Shown piece after piece: positions 1-7,849 of a stretch of DNA of 64,000 bases. Every line of letters starts with the position of its first letter. Positions within the stretch are counted from its first letter, which is position 1. Both the position numbers and the translations under genes were made by a program. A model generated the notes under the pieces. The model was not told the origin of the DNA and searched no databases. It saw only the letters and a list, made by a program, of their open reading frames with translations. The stretch covers positions 34,779 through 98,778 of the forward strand of contig NZ_JAQFWQ010000010.1 in NCBI RefSeq assembly GCF_027706725.1, read 5' to 3'. The DNA comes from Nocardiopsis endophytica. GTDB lineage: Bacteria; Actinomycetota; Actinomycetes; Streptosporangiales; Streptosporangiaceae.

Positions 1-414
1 CACCGGCATGTCGTCCAGGCCGAAGGACTGGACGCTGGGGTCCACGTCGTCGGGCAGCTGCCCCTCGACCTGGTCGACGGCGCGCTGGACGTCGCGCACC
101 ACGTCGTCGGTGCTGTCGCCGTAGTCGAACTCGGCGACCACCTGCGCGCTCCCGTTGGAGGAGGTGGAGGTGTAGGAGGAGATGCCGGACACGCCCTTGA
201 CGGCCTGCTCCAGCGGCAGCGTGACCTCGTTCTCCACCACCTCGGGCGAGGCGCCCTGGTACTGGGCGCCGACCATCACCATGGGCAGGTCCATGGAGGG
301 CATCAGCTCGCGCTTGGCCGAGCCTGCGGCGAGCACGCCGAAGACCACGGCCGACAGCGTGACCAGCAGGATCAGCGCGCGGTTGCCCAGGGACGTCGTG
401 ACCAGTCGGTTCAT
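1..414 (-). CDS. RND (AcrB-type) efflux permease, N-terminal part
   Basis: The first 138 codons of a resistance-nodulation-division efflux permease are visible; the rest lies left of the window. The protein begins MNRLVTTSLGNRALILLV, followed by one membrane helix (about residues 10-30). A periplasmic-style segment follows with the family pattern ELMPSMDLPMV, then GASPEVVENEVTLPLEQA and a GDSTDDVVRDVQRAVDQV stretch, as in ACR_tran proteins. Proton-driven export of lipophilic compounds or cell-envelope components is the family role; the substrate cannot be told. GGAGG lies 8 nt upstream of the ATG, which overlaps the stop of a tiny upstream ORF. The 393-nt region upstream carries 11-bp-spaced direct repeats that could bind a response regulator. 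Confidence 0.85.
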   Translation of the reverse strand, partial: MNRLVTTSLGNRALILLVTLSAVVFGVLAAGSAKRELMPSMDLPMVMVGAQYQGASPEVVENEVTLPLEQAVKGVSGISSYTSTSSNGSAQVVAEFDYGDSTDDVVRDVQRAVDQVEGQLPDDVDPSVQSFGLDDMPV

Positions 415-497
415 CGCGCGCCTCCGCTCAGCGGCGCGCCCGGGGACGGGCGGCCGGTCGCGGGGTCGCCAAGAGCGTTCTCGGCAAATGGGGACAT
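411..497 (-). CDS. possible 28-aa leader ORF coupled to the RND gene
   Basis: A 28-residue reading frame starts at an ATG with GGAG about 11 nt upstream. It ends with a stop that overlaps the RND permease start in an ATGA arrangement, so translation of the two could be coupled. Its composition (proline, glycine and alanine rich) does not suggest a folded protein and no family is recognised. It could equally be untranslated leader sequence. Confidence 0.25.
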   Translation of the reverse strand: MSPFAENALGDPATGRPSPGAPLSGGAR

Positions 498-643
498 GAG
501 AGTCGGTGCTCCTCGACGGAAGTTCTGATCGTGCGGTCGCCGCCGCGCCGGACCGCGCGCCTGTGCGCGGTGCCGCGCCGGGCGGTCGGGAATCACCCGC
601 GGGCGGGAACGGGGCCGCCGGGTGTGCCGGGCACGCGAATCAC

Positions 644-726
644 ACGATACTTCGCGTCTCGGAGCAGGGTGGGGCGGGTGGGGCCGGATTCAGGGGTCTC
701 TCAGGGGCGTGTCAGCCCCGTGTCAG
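644..726 (-). promoter_or_regulatory. putative RND promoter with three 11-bp-spaced direct repeats
   Basis: On the + strand CTCTCAG (698-704), GTGTCAG (709-715) and GTGTCAG (720-726) repeat at an exact 11-bp period. This spacing is typical of tandem binding by OmpR/PhoB-family response regulators. On the minus strand a TATCGT -10-like hexamer lies at 644-649, so the repeats would sit roughly 50-85 bp upstream of transcription start, as at an activated promoter. The regulator is not in the window. The rest of 415-807 shows no gene. Confidence 0.4.
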
Positions 727-807
727 GGTCGGCGTTACCGGCTCGTGTCCGGGGCCGGAACGGGACGGTCCGGGAGCGGCCGCGCGGGAACTCCGCGCGG
801 TGGGGGG

Positions 808-1146
808 TCAGCCCGCGGGCACGGGGGTGCTCTCCCCCGGCGGGGTGTGCTCCTCGGCCACGCCCCAGACCACGTCCAGCAGGTCCTCCAGGGCGTGCGC
901 GAGGGAGGCGTCGACCAGCTCGTAGGTGACCTGGCGGCCCTGCTGGCGGCCCTGCACCAGGCCGCATTCGCGCAGGCAGGCGAGGTGGTTCGAGACGTTC
1001 TGCCGGGTAAGACCCAGCGTGTCGGCGAGCCCGGCGGGGTGGCTGGGCCCCTCCAGCAGGGCGAGCAGCATGCGGCAGCGCGTCGGGTCGGCCAGGGCGC
1101 GGCCGAGGCGGTGGATCGCGGTCAGGCGCTGCTCGGAGGTCAACAT
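808..1146 (-). CDS. cmtR: ArsR/SmtB-family metal sensor, CmtR-like
   Basis: A 112-residue winged-helix repressor. From the ATG at 1146 the numbering matches the mycobacterial Cd/Pb sensor CmtR: LGRALADPTRCRMLLALLEG, then LGLTRQNVSNHLACLRECG, with Cys24, Cys57 and Cys61 in place. The recognition-helix cysteines 57 and 61 are CmtR metal ligands. The third ligand, Cys102 in the C-terminal tail, is missing: the tail reads AEEHTPPGES and has no cysteine. A second ATG at 1155 would add three residues. The gene is divergent from a cation-diffusion exporter and probably represses both through the dyad between them, releasing DNA when metal binds. Confidence 0.85.
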   Translation of the reverse strand: MLTSEQRLTAIHRLGRALADPTRCRMLLALLEGPSHPAGLADTLGLTRQNVSNHLACLRECGLVQGRQQGRQVTYELVDASLAHALEDLLDVVWGVAEEHTPPGESTPVPAG

Positions 1147-1159
1147 GAAAACCATTTTA

Positions 1160-1199
1160 CAGTATTTGCTGTATAGACAGCCGAGGCTGTATAAACAGT
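1160..1199. promoter_or_regulatory. operator region between cmtR and the CDF exporter
   Basis: This AT-rich stretch in a GC-rich context holds a perfect dyad ACAGCC-GA-GGCTGT (1177-1190). It also has two direct copies of GCTGTATA (from 1169 and 1186), each followed within 2 nt by ACAG. It lies between the two divergent genes, as expected for an ArsR-type operator. Binding by the adjacent CmtR-like protein is inferred. Confidence 0.6.
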
Positions 1200-1251
1200 G
1201 ACGGCTGAACCGTTTGGCGGCGCACCGCCGCCCGTACCGACAGGAGGCGCC

Positions 1252-2169
1252 ATGGGAGCCGGCCACGGCCATGGACACGGGCACGCCACCGCCGGGGGCG
1301 CCCACCGCGGCCGCCTGGCCCTGGTCCTGGGGCTGATGCTGTCCGTCGCCGTCGTCCAGGTCGCCGGCGCCGCGTTCTCGGGCAGCCTGGCGCTCCTCGC
1401 CGACGCCGGGCACACCGTCACCGACTCGGCCGGGGTGATGCTGGCGCTGTTCGCGGTGTGGATCGCCGCGCGGCCGCCGGACAGCAGCCGCACCTTCGGC
1501 CTCCAGCGGGCCGAGGTGCTGGCCGCCGCCATCAACGCGGTGCTCCTCTTCCTGCTGTGCGCGTTCATCGCCTACGAGGCCATCGAGCGGATCAGCGAGC
1601 CCCGGGAGGTCGCCGGGCCCTGGGTGGTCGCCGTCGCCGCGTTCGGGCTGGCGGTCAACATCGTCGCGCTGCTGGTGCTGCGCTCGGGCCAGCAGGAGAG
1701 CCTGAACGTGCGCGGCGCCTACCTGGAGGTCATGGGCGACGCCATGGCCTCGGTCGGCGTCATCGTCGGCGGCGCCGTCATCTGGGCCACCGGCTGGTCG
1801 GCGGTGGACACCGCCATCTCGCTCATCATCGCCGCGATCATCGTGCCGCGCGCCTGGTCGCTGCTGCGCGAGTCGGTGCACGTGCTGCTGGAGGCGGTGC
1901 CCCGCGGGGTGGACCTGGAGGAGGTCCGCACCCACATGCTGCGCCAGCCCGGCGTGATCGACGTGCACGACCTGCACGCCTGGACCATCACCTCGGGGGT
2001 GCCGGTGCTGTCGGCCCACGTCGTGGTCGCCGACGACCACCTGGCCGACGCCGGGCGCATGCTGGACGAGCTGCACGCCTGCCTGGACGGCCACTTCGAC
2101 GTGGAGCACTCCACACTCCAGCTCGAACCCGCCGGGCACGCCGAGCACGAGGGCGCCCGGCACCGCTAG
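1252..2169 (+). CDS. cation diffusion facilitator (CzcD/ZnT-type) metal exporter
   Basis: A 305-residue CDF exporter that would move divalent cations (Zn, Cd or Pb) out in exchange for protons. It begins with a His-rich stretch (GHGHGHGHA), then has about six membrane helices and a C-terminal cytoplasmic domain with HDLHAW, typical of the dimer metal sites. The first transport motif is present as DAGHTVTD. In the second (about residue 160) the usual His of HxxxD is Glu, giving EVMGD. The ATG at 1252 is preceded by AGGAGG at 1242-1247; an in-frame GTG at 1198 would lie inside the operator and lacks a ribosome site. It is divergent from cmtR. Confidence 0.9.
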   Translation: MGAGHGHGHGHATAGGAHRGRLALVLGLMLSVAVVQVAGAAFSGSLALLADAGHTVTDSAGVMLALFAVWIAARPPDSSRTFGLQRAEVLAAAINAVLLFLLCAFIAYEAIERISEPREVAGPWVVAVAAFGLAVNIVALLVLRSGQQESLNVRGAYLEVMGDAMASVGVIVGGAVIWATGWSAVDTAISLIIAAIIVPRAWSLLRESVHVLLEAVPRGVDLEEVRTHMLRQPGVIDVHDLHAWTITSGVPVLSAHVVVADDHLADAGRMLDELHACLDGHFDVEHSTLQLEPAGHAEHEGARHR

Positions 2170-2455
2170 GGCGGGGCCGCCGGGTGGAGGCGCGACACTC
2201 CCGGGTCCGCCTCCCCCGGACCTGGTGGTCCGATCCGGGACGCCCCATGAGTATCCTCGACGGGGTCGGGTCGACGGCGCCCCGTCCACGGCAGGCCCAT
2301 GCGGCCCGGCGCATCCGCGCGGCGCGCCGCGCGGCGTTCCGGGGGCGCGGCTCTTCTCGTCCGCGGCCGCGAAGCCCCCCGCACGGCCGGTTCCGGGACG
2401 ACGTCGGCACACGCCGCAGCAGGACAGCCGAGCCGGTTCGGGGGGAGCGCAACGC

Positions 2456-3727
2456 ATGGCCTCACAACGCCGCGGCCTCAAAGGGGTCGCCGACCTTCTG
2501 CGCGAGGACGTGGTCGCGGGGTTCCTGCTGATCTTCGGCGCGGCGGCGGCGCTGATATGGGCCAACTCCCCCGCCGGCGGCTCCTACGAGGCCATCCGCA
2601 CCTTCGCCTTCGGCCCCTCCGGGCTGCACCTGGACCTGTCGGTGGAGGCCTGGGCCTCCGACGCCCTGCTGGCGGTCTTCTTCTTCATCGTCGGGAACGA
2701 GCTCAAGCAGGAGTTCGTCCACGGCGAGCTGCGCAACCCGCGCCGGGCGGTGCTGCCCATCGTGGCCGCGGTGTGCGGCATGGCCGTGCCCGCGCTCATC
2801 TACGCCGGGATCAACCTGGGCCGCCCCGAGGCGCTGGGCGGCTGGGGCATCCCGATGGCCACCGACATCGCCTTCGCGGTGGCGGTGCTCGCCGTGATCG
2901 GGCGCTACCTGCCCCCGGCGCTGCGCACCTTCCTGCTGACCCTGGCGATCGTCGACGACCTGGGCGCGATCATCGTCATCGCGGTCTTCTACACCGACCA
3001 CGTCTCCTTCGGCCCGCTGCTGGGCGCCATCGCCCTGCTGGCCGTCTTCGGCTACCTGCAGCGCGGCAAGGGCCTGGCGGCCCGCCTCAACGCCTCGCGG
3101 CTGCCCAACTGGACCGTCTACGTGCCGCTGGCCGCGGCCATCTGGGTGCTGGTGCACGGCAGCGGCGTGCACGCCACCATCGCCGGCGTCGCCATGGGCA
3201 TGCTCATGCGCACGGTGGCCCACTCCGGGGAGTTCGAGGCGCCCTCGCACCGCGCCGAGCACCTGCTGCGGCCCTGGGCCCACGGGCTGGTGCTGCCGGT
3301 CTTCGCGCTGATGTCGGCCGGGGTGGTCTTCACCGGCTTCGGCACCATCTTCACCGACACCGCGGCGCTGGGCGTCATCCTGGGCCTGGTCGCCGGCAAG
3401 CTGATCGGCATCCTCGGCGGCTCCTGGGTGACCACCAAGCTCACCTCCGCCGAGCTGAACCCGACCCTGAGCTGGATCGACATCGCCGGGATGGCGATGC
3501 TCGCCGGGATCGGGTTCACCGTCTCCCTGCTCATCACCGAGCTGTCCTTCCCCGGCGACCTGCACATGATGGAGGACGCCAAGTCCGGCGTGCTCATCGC
3601 CTCCCTCATCGCGACCGTGCTCGCCACCTGCGTGCTGGCCGTCCGCAGCGCCCACTACCGGCGCCTGGGGGCGCGGACCGCCGACTCCGGCGGCGGCGGG
3701 GACGAGGCGGCCCGCGCGGAGGGCTGA
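2456..3727 (+). CDS. nhaA: Na+/H+ antiporter NhaA
   Basis: A 423-residue NhaA antiporter with about 12 membrane segments, exporting Na+ (or Li+) in exchange for H+. Diagnostic blocks are the start RGLKGVADLLREDVVAGFLL, then GWGIPMATDIAFAVAVLAV, and TFLLTLAIVDDLGAIIVIA, whose paired aspartates are the ion-binding site. IGFTVSLLITELSF is near the C terminus. The ATG at 2456 is preceded by GGGGGAG; longer in-frame starts only add a low-complexity Arg/Pro tail. It sits 286 nt after the CDF exporter on the same strand, in a run of ion transporters. Confidence 0.95.
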   Translation: MASQRRGLKGVADLLREDVVAGFLLIFGAAAALIWANSPAGGSYEAIRTFAFGPSGLHLDLSVEAWASDALLAVFFFIVGNELKQEFVHGELRNPRRAVLPIVAAVCGMAVPALIYAGINLGRPEALGGWGIPMATDIAFAVAVLAVIGRYLPPALRTFLLTLAIVDDLGAIIVIAVFYTDHVSFGPLLGAIALLAVFGYLQRGKGLAARLNASRLPNWTVYVPLAAAIWVLVHGSGVHATIAGVAMGMLMRTVAHSGEFEAPSHRAEHLLRPWAHGLVLPVFALMSAGVVFTGFGTIFTDTAALGVILGLVAGKLIGILGGSWVTTKLTSAELNPTLSWIDIAGMAMLAGIGFTVSLLITELSFPGDLHMMEDAKSGVLIASLIATVLATCVLAVRSAHYRRLGARTADSGGGGDEAARAEG

Positions 3728-3872
3728 ACGGCGCGCCCGGAGCCGCCGACACGCCGGGCGGGCGGGGAACCCCGCCGTGCCCCGGACAGTTTCCAGGGAC
3801 ACTGACCCTCGAAGCCTTCCCGGCCCCTTCGGCGGCCCGGGCGCGGTACCAGGACGGAGCGGCTGAGCACGG

Positions 3873-5273
3873 ATGGGACGAAGAACCGTCGCCCCGGGAC
3901 ACACCGACGCGGCGCGCGGGACGGGTCGGCGCGACGACCCCCTGCGCGGCCTGTGGAAGCGGCCCGCCAGCATCTTCGTGCTCTGCTTCGTGGCGGTGGA
4001 CCTGGCCGGCGCCGGCCTGCTCATGCTGCCGGCCGCGCACGCCGGCGGTGAGGGCCTGACCTTCGTCGAGGCGCTGTTCACCTCGACGACCGCGCTGGCG
4101 GTGTGCGGCCTGTCCGTCATCGACCTGGGCGCCCGGCTCACCCACTTCGGCGAGATCACCGTGATGGTGCTGATCCAGATCGGCGGGATCGGCATCATGA
4201 CGCTGGCCTCGGTGCTGGGCGTGGTGGTGATCCACCGCTTCGGGCTGCGCATGCAGCTCAGCGTGCAGGCCGAGACGCGCGCCCTGCAGGTGGGAGACCT
4301 GCGCGGGGTGGTGGGCCGGGTGGTGGTGGCCAGCCTGGCCTGCGAGGCCGCGGTCGCCGCCGTGCTCGTCCCCCGCTTCTGGCTGGAGCACGGCATGGCG
4401 CCGCTCTCGGCGGTGTACCGGGGCGTGTTCCACTCGGTGTCGGCGTTCAACAACGCGGGGCTGTCGCTGTACCCCGACAGCCTCACCCGTTTCGCCGCCG
4501 ACCCGCTGGTGGTGCTGCCCGCGGCGCTGGCCACGGTCCTGGGCGGGCTGGGCTTCCCGGTGCTGCTGGAGCTGCGGCGCCACCTGGCGCGCCCGCGCCG
4601 CTGGACGCTGCACACCAAGCTCACGGTGGTCACCACGGTGCTGCTGTTCGCGGGCGGCGCCGCCGCGGTCACCGCCCTGGAGTGGAACAACCCGGCGACG
4701 CTGGGGCACATGGCCTGGTGGCAGCGGGTGCTGGACGGCACCTTCCACGGGATCATGCCGCGCAGCGGCGGGTTCAACGTGGTCGACGTCGGCGCGATGA
4801 ACGACTCCACGCTGATGGTGGTCATGATGCTGATGTTCGTCGGCGGGGGCAGCGCCGGGACCGCCGGGGGCATCAAGGTGGCCACCCTGGCGGTGATCCT
4901 CCTCGTGGTGTGGGCGGAGATCCGCGGCAACCCGCACGTCCACGTGTTCGGGCGCAAGCTGTCCCCGGGCGTGGTCCGCCAGTCGCTCAGCCTGCTGTTC
5001 CTGTCGATGACGGTGGTGGTGGTCTCCACCGTCGCCGTCGTCGCCGCCACCCCCTTCGAACTCGTGCCGGTGCTGTTCGAGGTGATCTCGGCCTCCGGCG
5101 TGGTCGGCCTGTCCATGGGCATCACCGCCGACCTGCCCCCGGGCGCGCATATCCTGCTGGTCGTGCTCATGGTCGCCGGGCGCATCGGCCCGGTGACCTT
5201 CGCGGCGGCCCTGGCCCTGCGGGAGCGGGCCAAGCGCTATGACCTGCCGGAGTCGCGCCCGATCATCGGATAG
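3873..5273 (+). CDS. ktrB: TrkH/KtrB-type potassium uptake channel subunit
   Basis: A 466-residue membrane subunit of a Ktr/Trk potassium uptake system with the four-fold pore repeat. Filter loops are visible as TSTTALAVCGLSVIDLG (near residue 75), VSAFNNAGLSLYPDS, MPRSGGFNVVDVGAMN and SASGVVGLSMGIT, each supplying the conserved pore glycine. GGGSAGTAGGIKVATLAVI follows the third loop. The short N terminus fits KtrB better than the longer proteobacterial TrkH. The partner RCK protein gene follows 20 nt downstream, so the two form an operon. Confidence 0.93.
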   Translation: MGRRTVAPGHTDAARGTGRRDDPLRGLWKRPASIFVLCFVAVDLAGAGLLMLPAAHAGGEGLTFVEALFTSTTALAVCGLSVIDLGARLTHFGEITVMVLIQIGGIGIMTLASVLGVVVIHRFGLRMQLSVQAETRALQVGDLRGVVGRVVVASLACEAAVAAVLVPRFWLEHGMAPLSAVYRGVFHSVSAFNNAGLSLYPDSLTRFAADPLVVLPAALATVLGGLGFPVLLELRRHLARPRRWTLHTKLTVVTTVLLFAGGAAAVTALEWNNPATLGHMAWWQRVLDGTFHGIMPRSGGFNVVDVGAMNDSTLMVVMMLMFVGGGSAGTAGGIKVATLAVILLVVWAEIRGNPHVHVFGRKLSPGVVRQSLSLLFLSMTVVVVSTVAVVAATPFELVPVLFEVISASGVVGLSMGITADLPPGAHILLVVLMVAGRIGPVTFAAALALRERAKRYDLPESRPIIG

Positions 5274-5293
5274 TCGAACAAGGAGATACGCCA

Positions 5294-5962
5294 GTGCCGC
5301 GCAGCAAGACCAACGACAAGCGCGTCCTCGTCATCGGGCTGGGCCGGTTCGGCAGCTCGCTGGCCCTGGAGCTGGTGGCGCACAACTGGGAGGTCCTGGG
5401 CATGGACTCCAGCCCGCGGCTGGTCCAGGCCTACGCCGAGTCGCTCACCCACACCGTGGTCGCCGACGCCACCGACGAGGAGGCCCTGCGCCAGATCGGC
5501 GCCCAGGAGTTCACCCGCGCGGTGGTGGCGATCGGCACCCACCTGGAGGAGAGCATCCTGGCCGCCTCGCTGCTGGTGGACATGGGGGTGCCGCACATCT
5601 GGGCCAAGGCGGTCAGCCGCCGCCACGGGCGCATCCTGCAGCAGGTGGGCGTGCACCACGTGGTGCTGCCCGAGCACGACATGGGTGAGCGGGTGGCGCA
5701 CCTGGTCTCCGGCCGGATGCTCGACTACGTCGAGATCGAGGAGGGGTTCGCGCTGGGCAAGACGCGGGCCCCGCGCGAGGTCATCGGCCGCCGCCTGGGC
5801 GACACCGGGATCCGCGCCAAGTACGGGATCACCGTGGTCAGCATCAAGCACCACGGGGAGCAGTTCACCTACGCCACCGAGAACACCGTGCCGCAGAAGG
5901 GCGATGTGATCGTGGTCGCAGGAAAGACCGACGACGTGGAGCGGTTCGCCGAGATCAACTGA
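5294..5962 (+). CDS. ktrA: RCK-domain regulatory subunit KtrA/TrkA
   Basis: A 222-residue cytoplasmic gating subunit. An N-terminal RCK_N Rossmann domain has VLVIGLGRFGSSLALEL (GxGxxG) and the acidic residue after strand two (GMDSSP), for NAD(H) or ATP binding. A C-terminal RCK_C domain follows from about residue 140, with IVVAGKTDDVERF at the end. The GTG start at 5294 has AAGGAG upstream at 5279-5284. With the adjacent KtrB it would make a K+ uptake system controlled by nucleotide binding. Confidence 0.93.
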   Translation: MPRSKTNDKRVLVIGLGRFGSSLALELVAHNWEVLGMDSSPRLVQAYAESLTHTVVADATDEEALRQIGAQEFTRAVVAIGTHLEESILAASLLVDMGVPHIWAKAVSRRHGRILQQVGVHHVVLPEHDMGERVAHLVSGRMLDYVEIEEGFALGKTRAPREVIGRRLGDTGIRAKYGITVVSIKHHGEQFTYATENTVPQKGDVIVVAGKTDDVERFAEIN

Positions 5963-6014
5963 GCCGCCGGGGGTGCGCGCCCACCCGTCGGGGGACCGGA
6001 CGAATCGGGCGAAT

Positions 6015-6029
6015 TGACAACCATTTTCA
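6015..6029 (+). promoter_or_regulatory. Zur-type box upstream of the zinc-binding lipoprotein
   Basis: TGACAACCATTTTCA at 6015-6029 matches the actinobacterial Zur operator pattern (imperfect TGA-aaatg-atTTTCA palindrome). It ends 19 nt before the ATG of a zinc-binding protein gene. There is no clear Shine-Dalgarno between box and start, so the message may have a very short leader. Zinc repression is inferred. Confidence 0.7.
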
Positions 6030-6048
6030 TTTTCCCGATCATCGTCCT

Positions 6049-7086
6049 ATGAGAACCAGGACGACGGTCAAGGTGATGGCGGCCGGAGCGGCCGCCGCGG
6101 TCGCGCTCACCGGGTGCGGGAACGCCAGCGGGGGCGGCGGGGGCGAAGGCGGCGCCGAGGTCACCGTCGTCACCGGTGTCTATCCCCTGCAGTGGCTGGC
6201 CGAACAGGTCGGCGGGGACCGCGTCGCGGTCTCCAACCTCACCGAGCCCGGGACCGAGCCGCACGACCTGGAGCTGACCGGGCGGCAGACCGGCGAGGTC
6301 GCCGACGCCGACGTGGTCTTCTACGTGAACGGGCTGCAGCCGGCCGTGGACGACGCCGTCGCCGAGGTCGCCGCCGAGGGCACCGCGCTCGACGTGGCCG
6401 ACCTGGTCGAGCTGCGCCCGAACGACCCCGGCGAGGACGGGCACGACGAGGGCGGTCACGACGAGGAGGCGCACGGGGACGAGGGCCACGCCGAGGAGGG
6501 CCACGGCGACGAGCACGCCGAGGAGGAGGGCGAACACTCCGAGGGCGACGGCCACGAGCACGGCGAGCTGGACCCGCACATGTGGCTGGACACCGGGCGG
6601 ATGGCCGAGACCGCCGACGGCCTCGCCGACCGCCTGGCCGAGGCCGACCCCGACGGCGCGGACGCCTACCGGGCCAACGCCGAGAAGATCCGCGGCGAGC
6701 TGGAGGAGATCGGCGGGGAGTACGACGACGGGCTGGCCGAGTGCGACAGCCGCGAGCTGGTGGTCAACCACTCCGCCTTCGGCTACCTGGCCGACGCCCA
6801 CGACCTGGAGCAGATCGGCATCTCGGGCCTGGACCCCGAGACCGAGCCCTCCCCCGCCCGCATCGCCGAGGTGGCCGACCTGGTCAAGGAGCACGACGTG
6901 ACCACGGTGTTCACCGAGACCCTGGTGAGCCCGGCGGTCGCGGAGACCATCGCCGACGAGGCCGGGGCCCAGACCGCGGTGCTCGACCCGATCGAGGGCA
7001 TCACCGACGACTCCCCCGGCGACGACTACCCCTCGGTCATGCGCGCCAACCTGGAGACCCTGCGCGAGGGGCTCGGCTGCTCCTGA
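6049..7086 (+). CDS. znuA: zinc ABC transporter substrate-binding lipoprotein (ZnuA/AdcA type)
   Basis: A 345-residue exported zinc-binding lipoprotein. The signal peptide ends in lipobox LTGC (Cys at residue 23). The mature part has the cluster A-1 fold: VTGVYPLQWLAEQVGGDRV, the ligand segment GTEPHDLEL, and a long His/Asp/Glu-rich loop (about residues 129-180). LDPHMWLD, VVNHSAFGYL and VFTETLVSP follow. The His-rich loop and metal-binding histidines indicate zinc. No ATPase or permease gene follows; a terminator hairpin comes after the stop, so this is a stand-alone binding protein that must work with components encoded elsewhere. Confidence 0.92.
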   Translation: MRTRTTVKVMAAGAAAAVALTGCGNASGGGGGEGGAEVTVVTGVYPLQWLAEQVGGDRVAVSNLTEPGTEPHDLELTGRQTGEVADADVVFYVNGLQPAVDDAVAEVAAEGTALDVADLVELRPNDPGEDGHDEGGHDEEAHGDEGHAEEGHGDEHAEEEGEHSEGDGHEHGELDPHMWLDTGRMAETADGLADRLAEADPDGADAYRANAEKIRGELEEIGGEYDDGLAECDSRELVVNHSAFGYLADAHDLEQIGISGLDPETEPSPARIAEVADLVKEHDVTTVFTETLVSPAVAETIADEAGAQTAVLDPIEGITDDSPGDDYPSVMRANLETLREGLGCS

Positions 7087-7128
7087 CCCCCGACGACCCC
7101 GCCGCGCGCCCCGGGCGCGCCGCCCCCC

Positions 7129-7156
7129 ACGGGCCCCGCCGTACGGCGGGGCCCGT
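7129..7156 (+). terminator. hairpin terminator after znuA
   Basis: A perfect 12-bp stem, ACGGGCCCCGCC (7129-7140) and GGCGGGGCCCGT (7145-7156), with a 4-nt GTAC loop, lies 43 nt past the stop. It is followed by TCTCAT rather than a long T run, as is usual in high-GC actinomycetes. Confidence 0.75.
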
Positions 7157-7161
7157 TCTCA

Positions 7162-7186
7162 TGCAATCCCGAAGCGAGGGATTGCA
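7162..7186. promoter_or_regulatory. 9-bp inverted repeat overlapping a TGCACGTGC site
   Basis: TGCAATCCC (7162-7170) and GGGATTGCA (7178-7186) form a perfect dyad with a 7-nt spacer. Its right arm shares four bases (7183-7186) with the first TGCACGTGC site. It is a possible operator for the DUF397 gene downstream. Confidence 0.4.
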
Positions 7187-7282
7187 CGTGCTTACAAGCC
7201 GCCTACATCCGGAGAAAAGCACCCCACGCGCCCGATGCACGTGCGCTATCCTGATCAAAGTACGGTGCTAATGCACGTGCAT
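7183..7282 (+). promoter_or_regulatory. three TGCACGTGC palindromes upstream of the DUF397 gene
   Basis: TGCACGTGC occurs at 7183-7191 and 7236-7244, and again inside the perfect 12-bp palindrome ATGCACGTGCAT at 7271-7282. The centres are 53 and about 37 bp apart. The same 12-mer recurs upstream of the ATPase gene at 9805-9816, so one regulator, possibly the XRE protein encoded between them, may control both promoters. Confidence 0.55.
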
Positions 7283-7334
7283 CGACACTTGCACAGCGCC
7301 GCGACACACAAGGATGAAGGAGGAACGCAGCATC

Positions 7335-7568
7335 ATGAGCGCGTACAACGGCATCCCGGCGACCGAGCTCACGGACGCCGCCTGGCAGAAGAGCCGGCGG
7401 AGCAACTCCCGCGGCTCGTGCGTGGAGATGGCCAAGCTCCCCGACGGCTCGATCGCGGTGCGCAACTCCCGGTTCCCGGGTGGGCCGGCGCTGGTCTACA
7501 CCCAGGCCGAGATCGACGCCCTGATCCTGGGCGCCAAGGACGGGGACTTCGACAACTTCCTCAGCTGA
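7335..7568 (+). CDS. DUF397 protein
   Basis: A 77-residue DUF397 protein, recognised by WQKSRRSNSRGSCVEMA, then the short DGSIAVRNSRFPGGPALVYT strand pattern and a final helix. In actinomycetes DUF397 proteins are usually encoded next to an XRE regulator of the DUF5753 type and are thought to modulate it; such a gene lies 515 nt downstream in opposite orientation. The ATG at 7335 has AAGGAGG at 7317-7323, while the longer in-frame start MKEERSI overlaps that ribosome site and is unlikely. Three TGCACGTGC sites precede it. Confidence 0.88.
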   Translation: MSAYNGIPATELTDAAWQKSRRSNSRGSCVEMAKLPDGSIAVRNSRFPGGPALVYTQAEIDALILGAKDGDFDNFLS

Positions 7569-7660
7569 CCTCTGACCGACCCCTCGCGACGACCCGCGGT
7601 GAGCCCGCGGAGGGAGTTCCGGACGACCAGAGCGGGGGACGGAGCTCTCGCTCCCCTCGG

Positions 7661-7688
7661 CCCCGCCCCGACGCACACCGGGGCGGGG
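7661..7688 (+). terminator. hairpin after the DUF397 gene
   Basis: CCCCGCCCCG (7661-7670) pairs perfectly with CGGGGCGGGG (7679-7688) across an 8-nt loop, 92 nt beyond the DUF397 stop. No T tract follows. Confidence 0.5.
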
Positions 7689-7849
7689 TGTGTACCGTGC
7701 TCGGCCCTCCGGCCCCCGGGGCCGAGCCGTCCCGGCGAAGACGACGGTGCCGCCGGCCCCACCGGGTCGGCGGCACCGCCCGTCTGCAGAGGGGCCGCAC
7801 GGGCAACACATACCGGACACACCGGGCGGTCGACGTGGGGGCGGGCGTC

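Noticed and set aside
1198..1251. GTG start at 1198 for the cation exporter
   Set aside because: It would put the start inside the operator region and lacks a ribosome site; the ATG at 1252 has AGGAGG.
1147..2565. Extension of the CmtR-like frame to a 585-aa protein
   Set aside because: Only the last 112 residues match the ArsR family; the extension is antisense to the cation exporter, and an ATG in register with CmtR exists at 1146.
2462..5233. 923-aa minus-strand frame antisense to nhaA and ktrB
   Set aside because: Shadow frame caused by high GC; no domain, composition dominated by Gly/Asp/His/Arg, and the plus strand carries clearly conserved genes.
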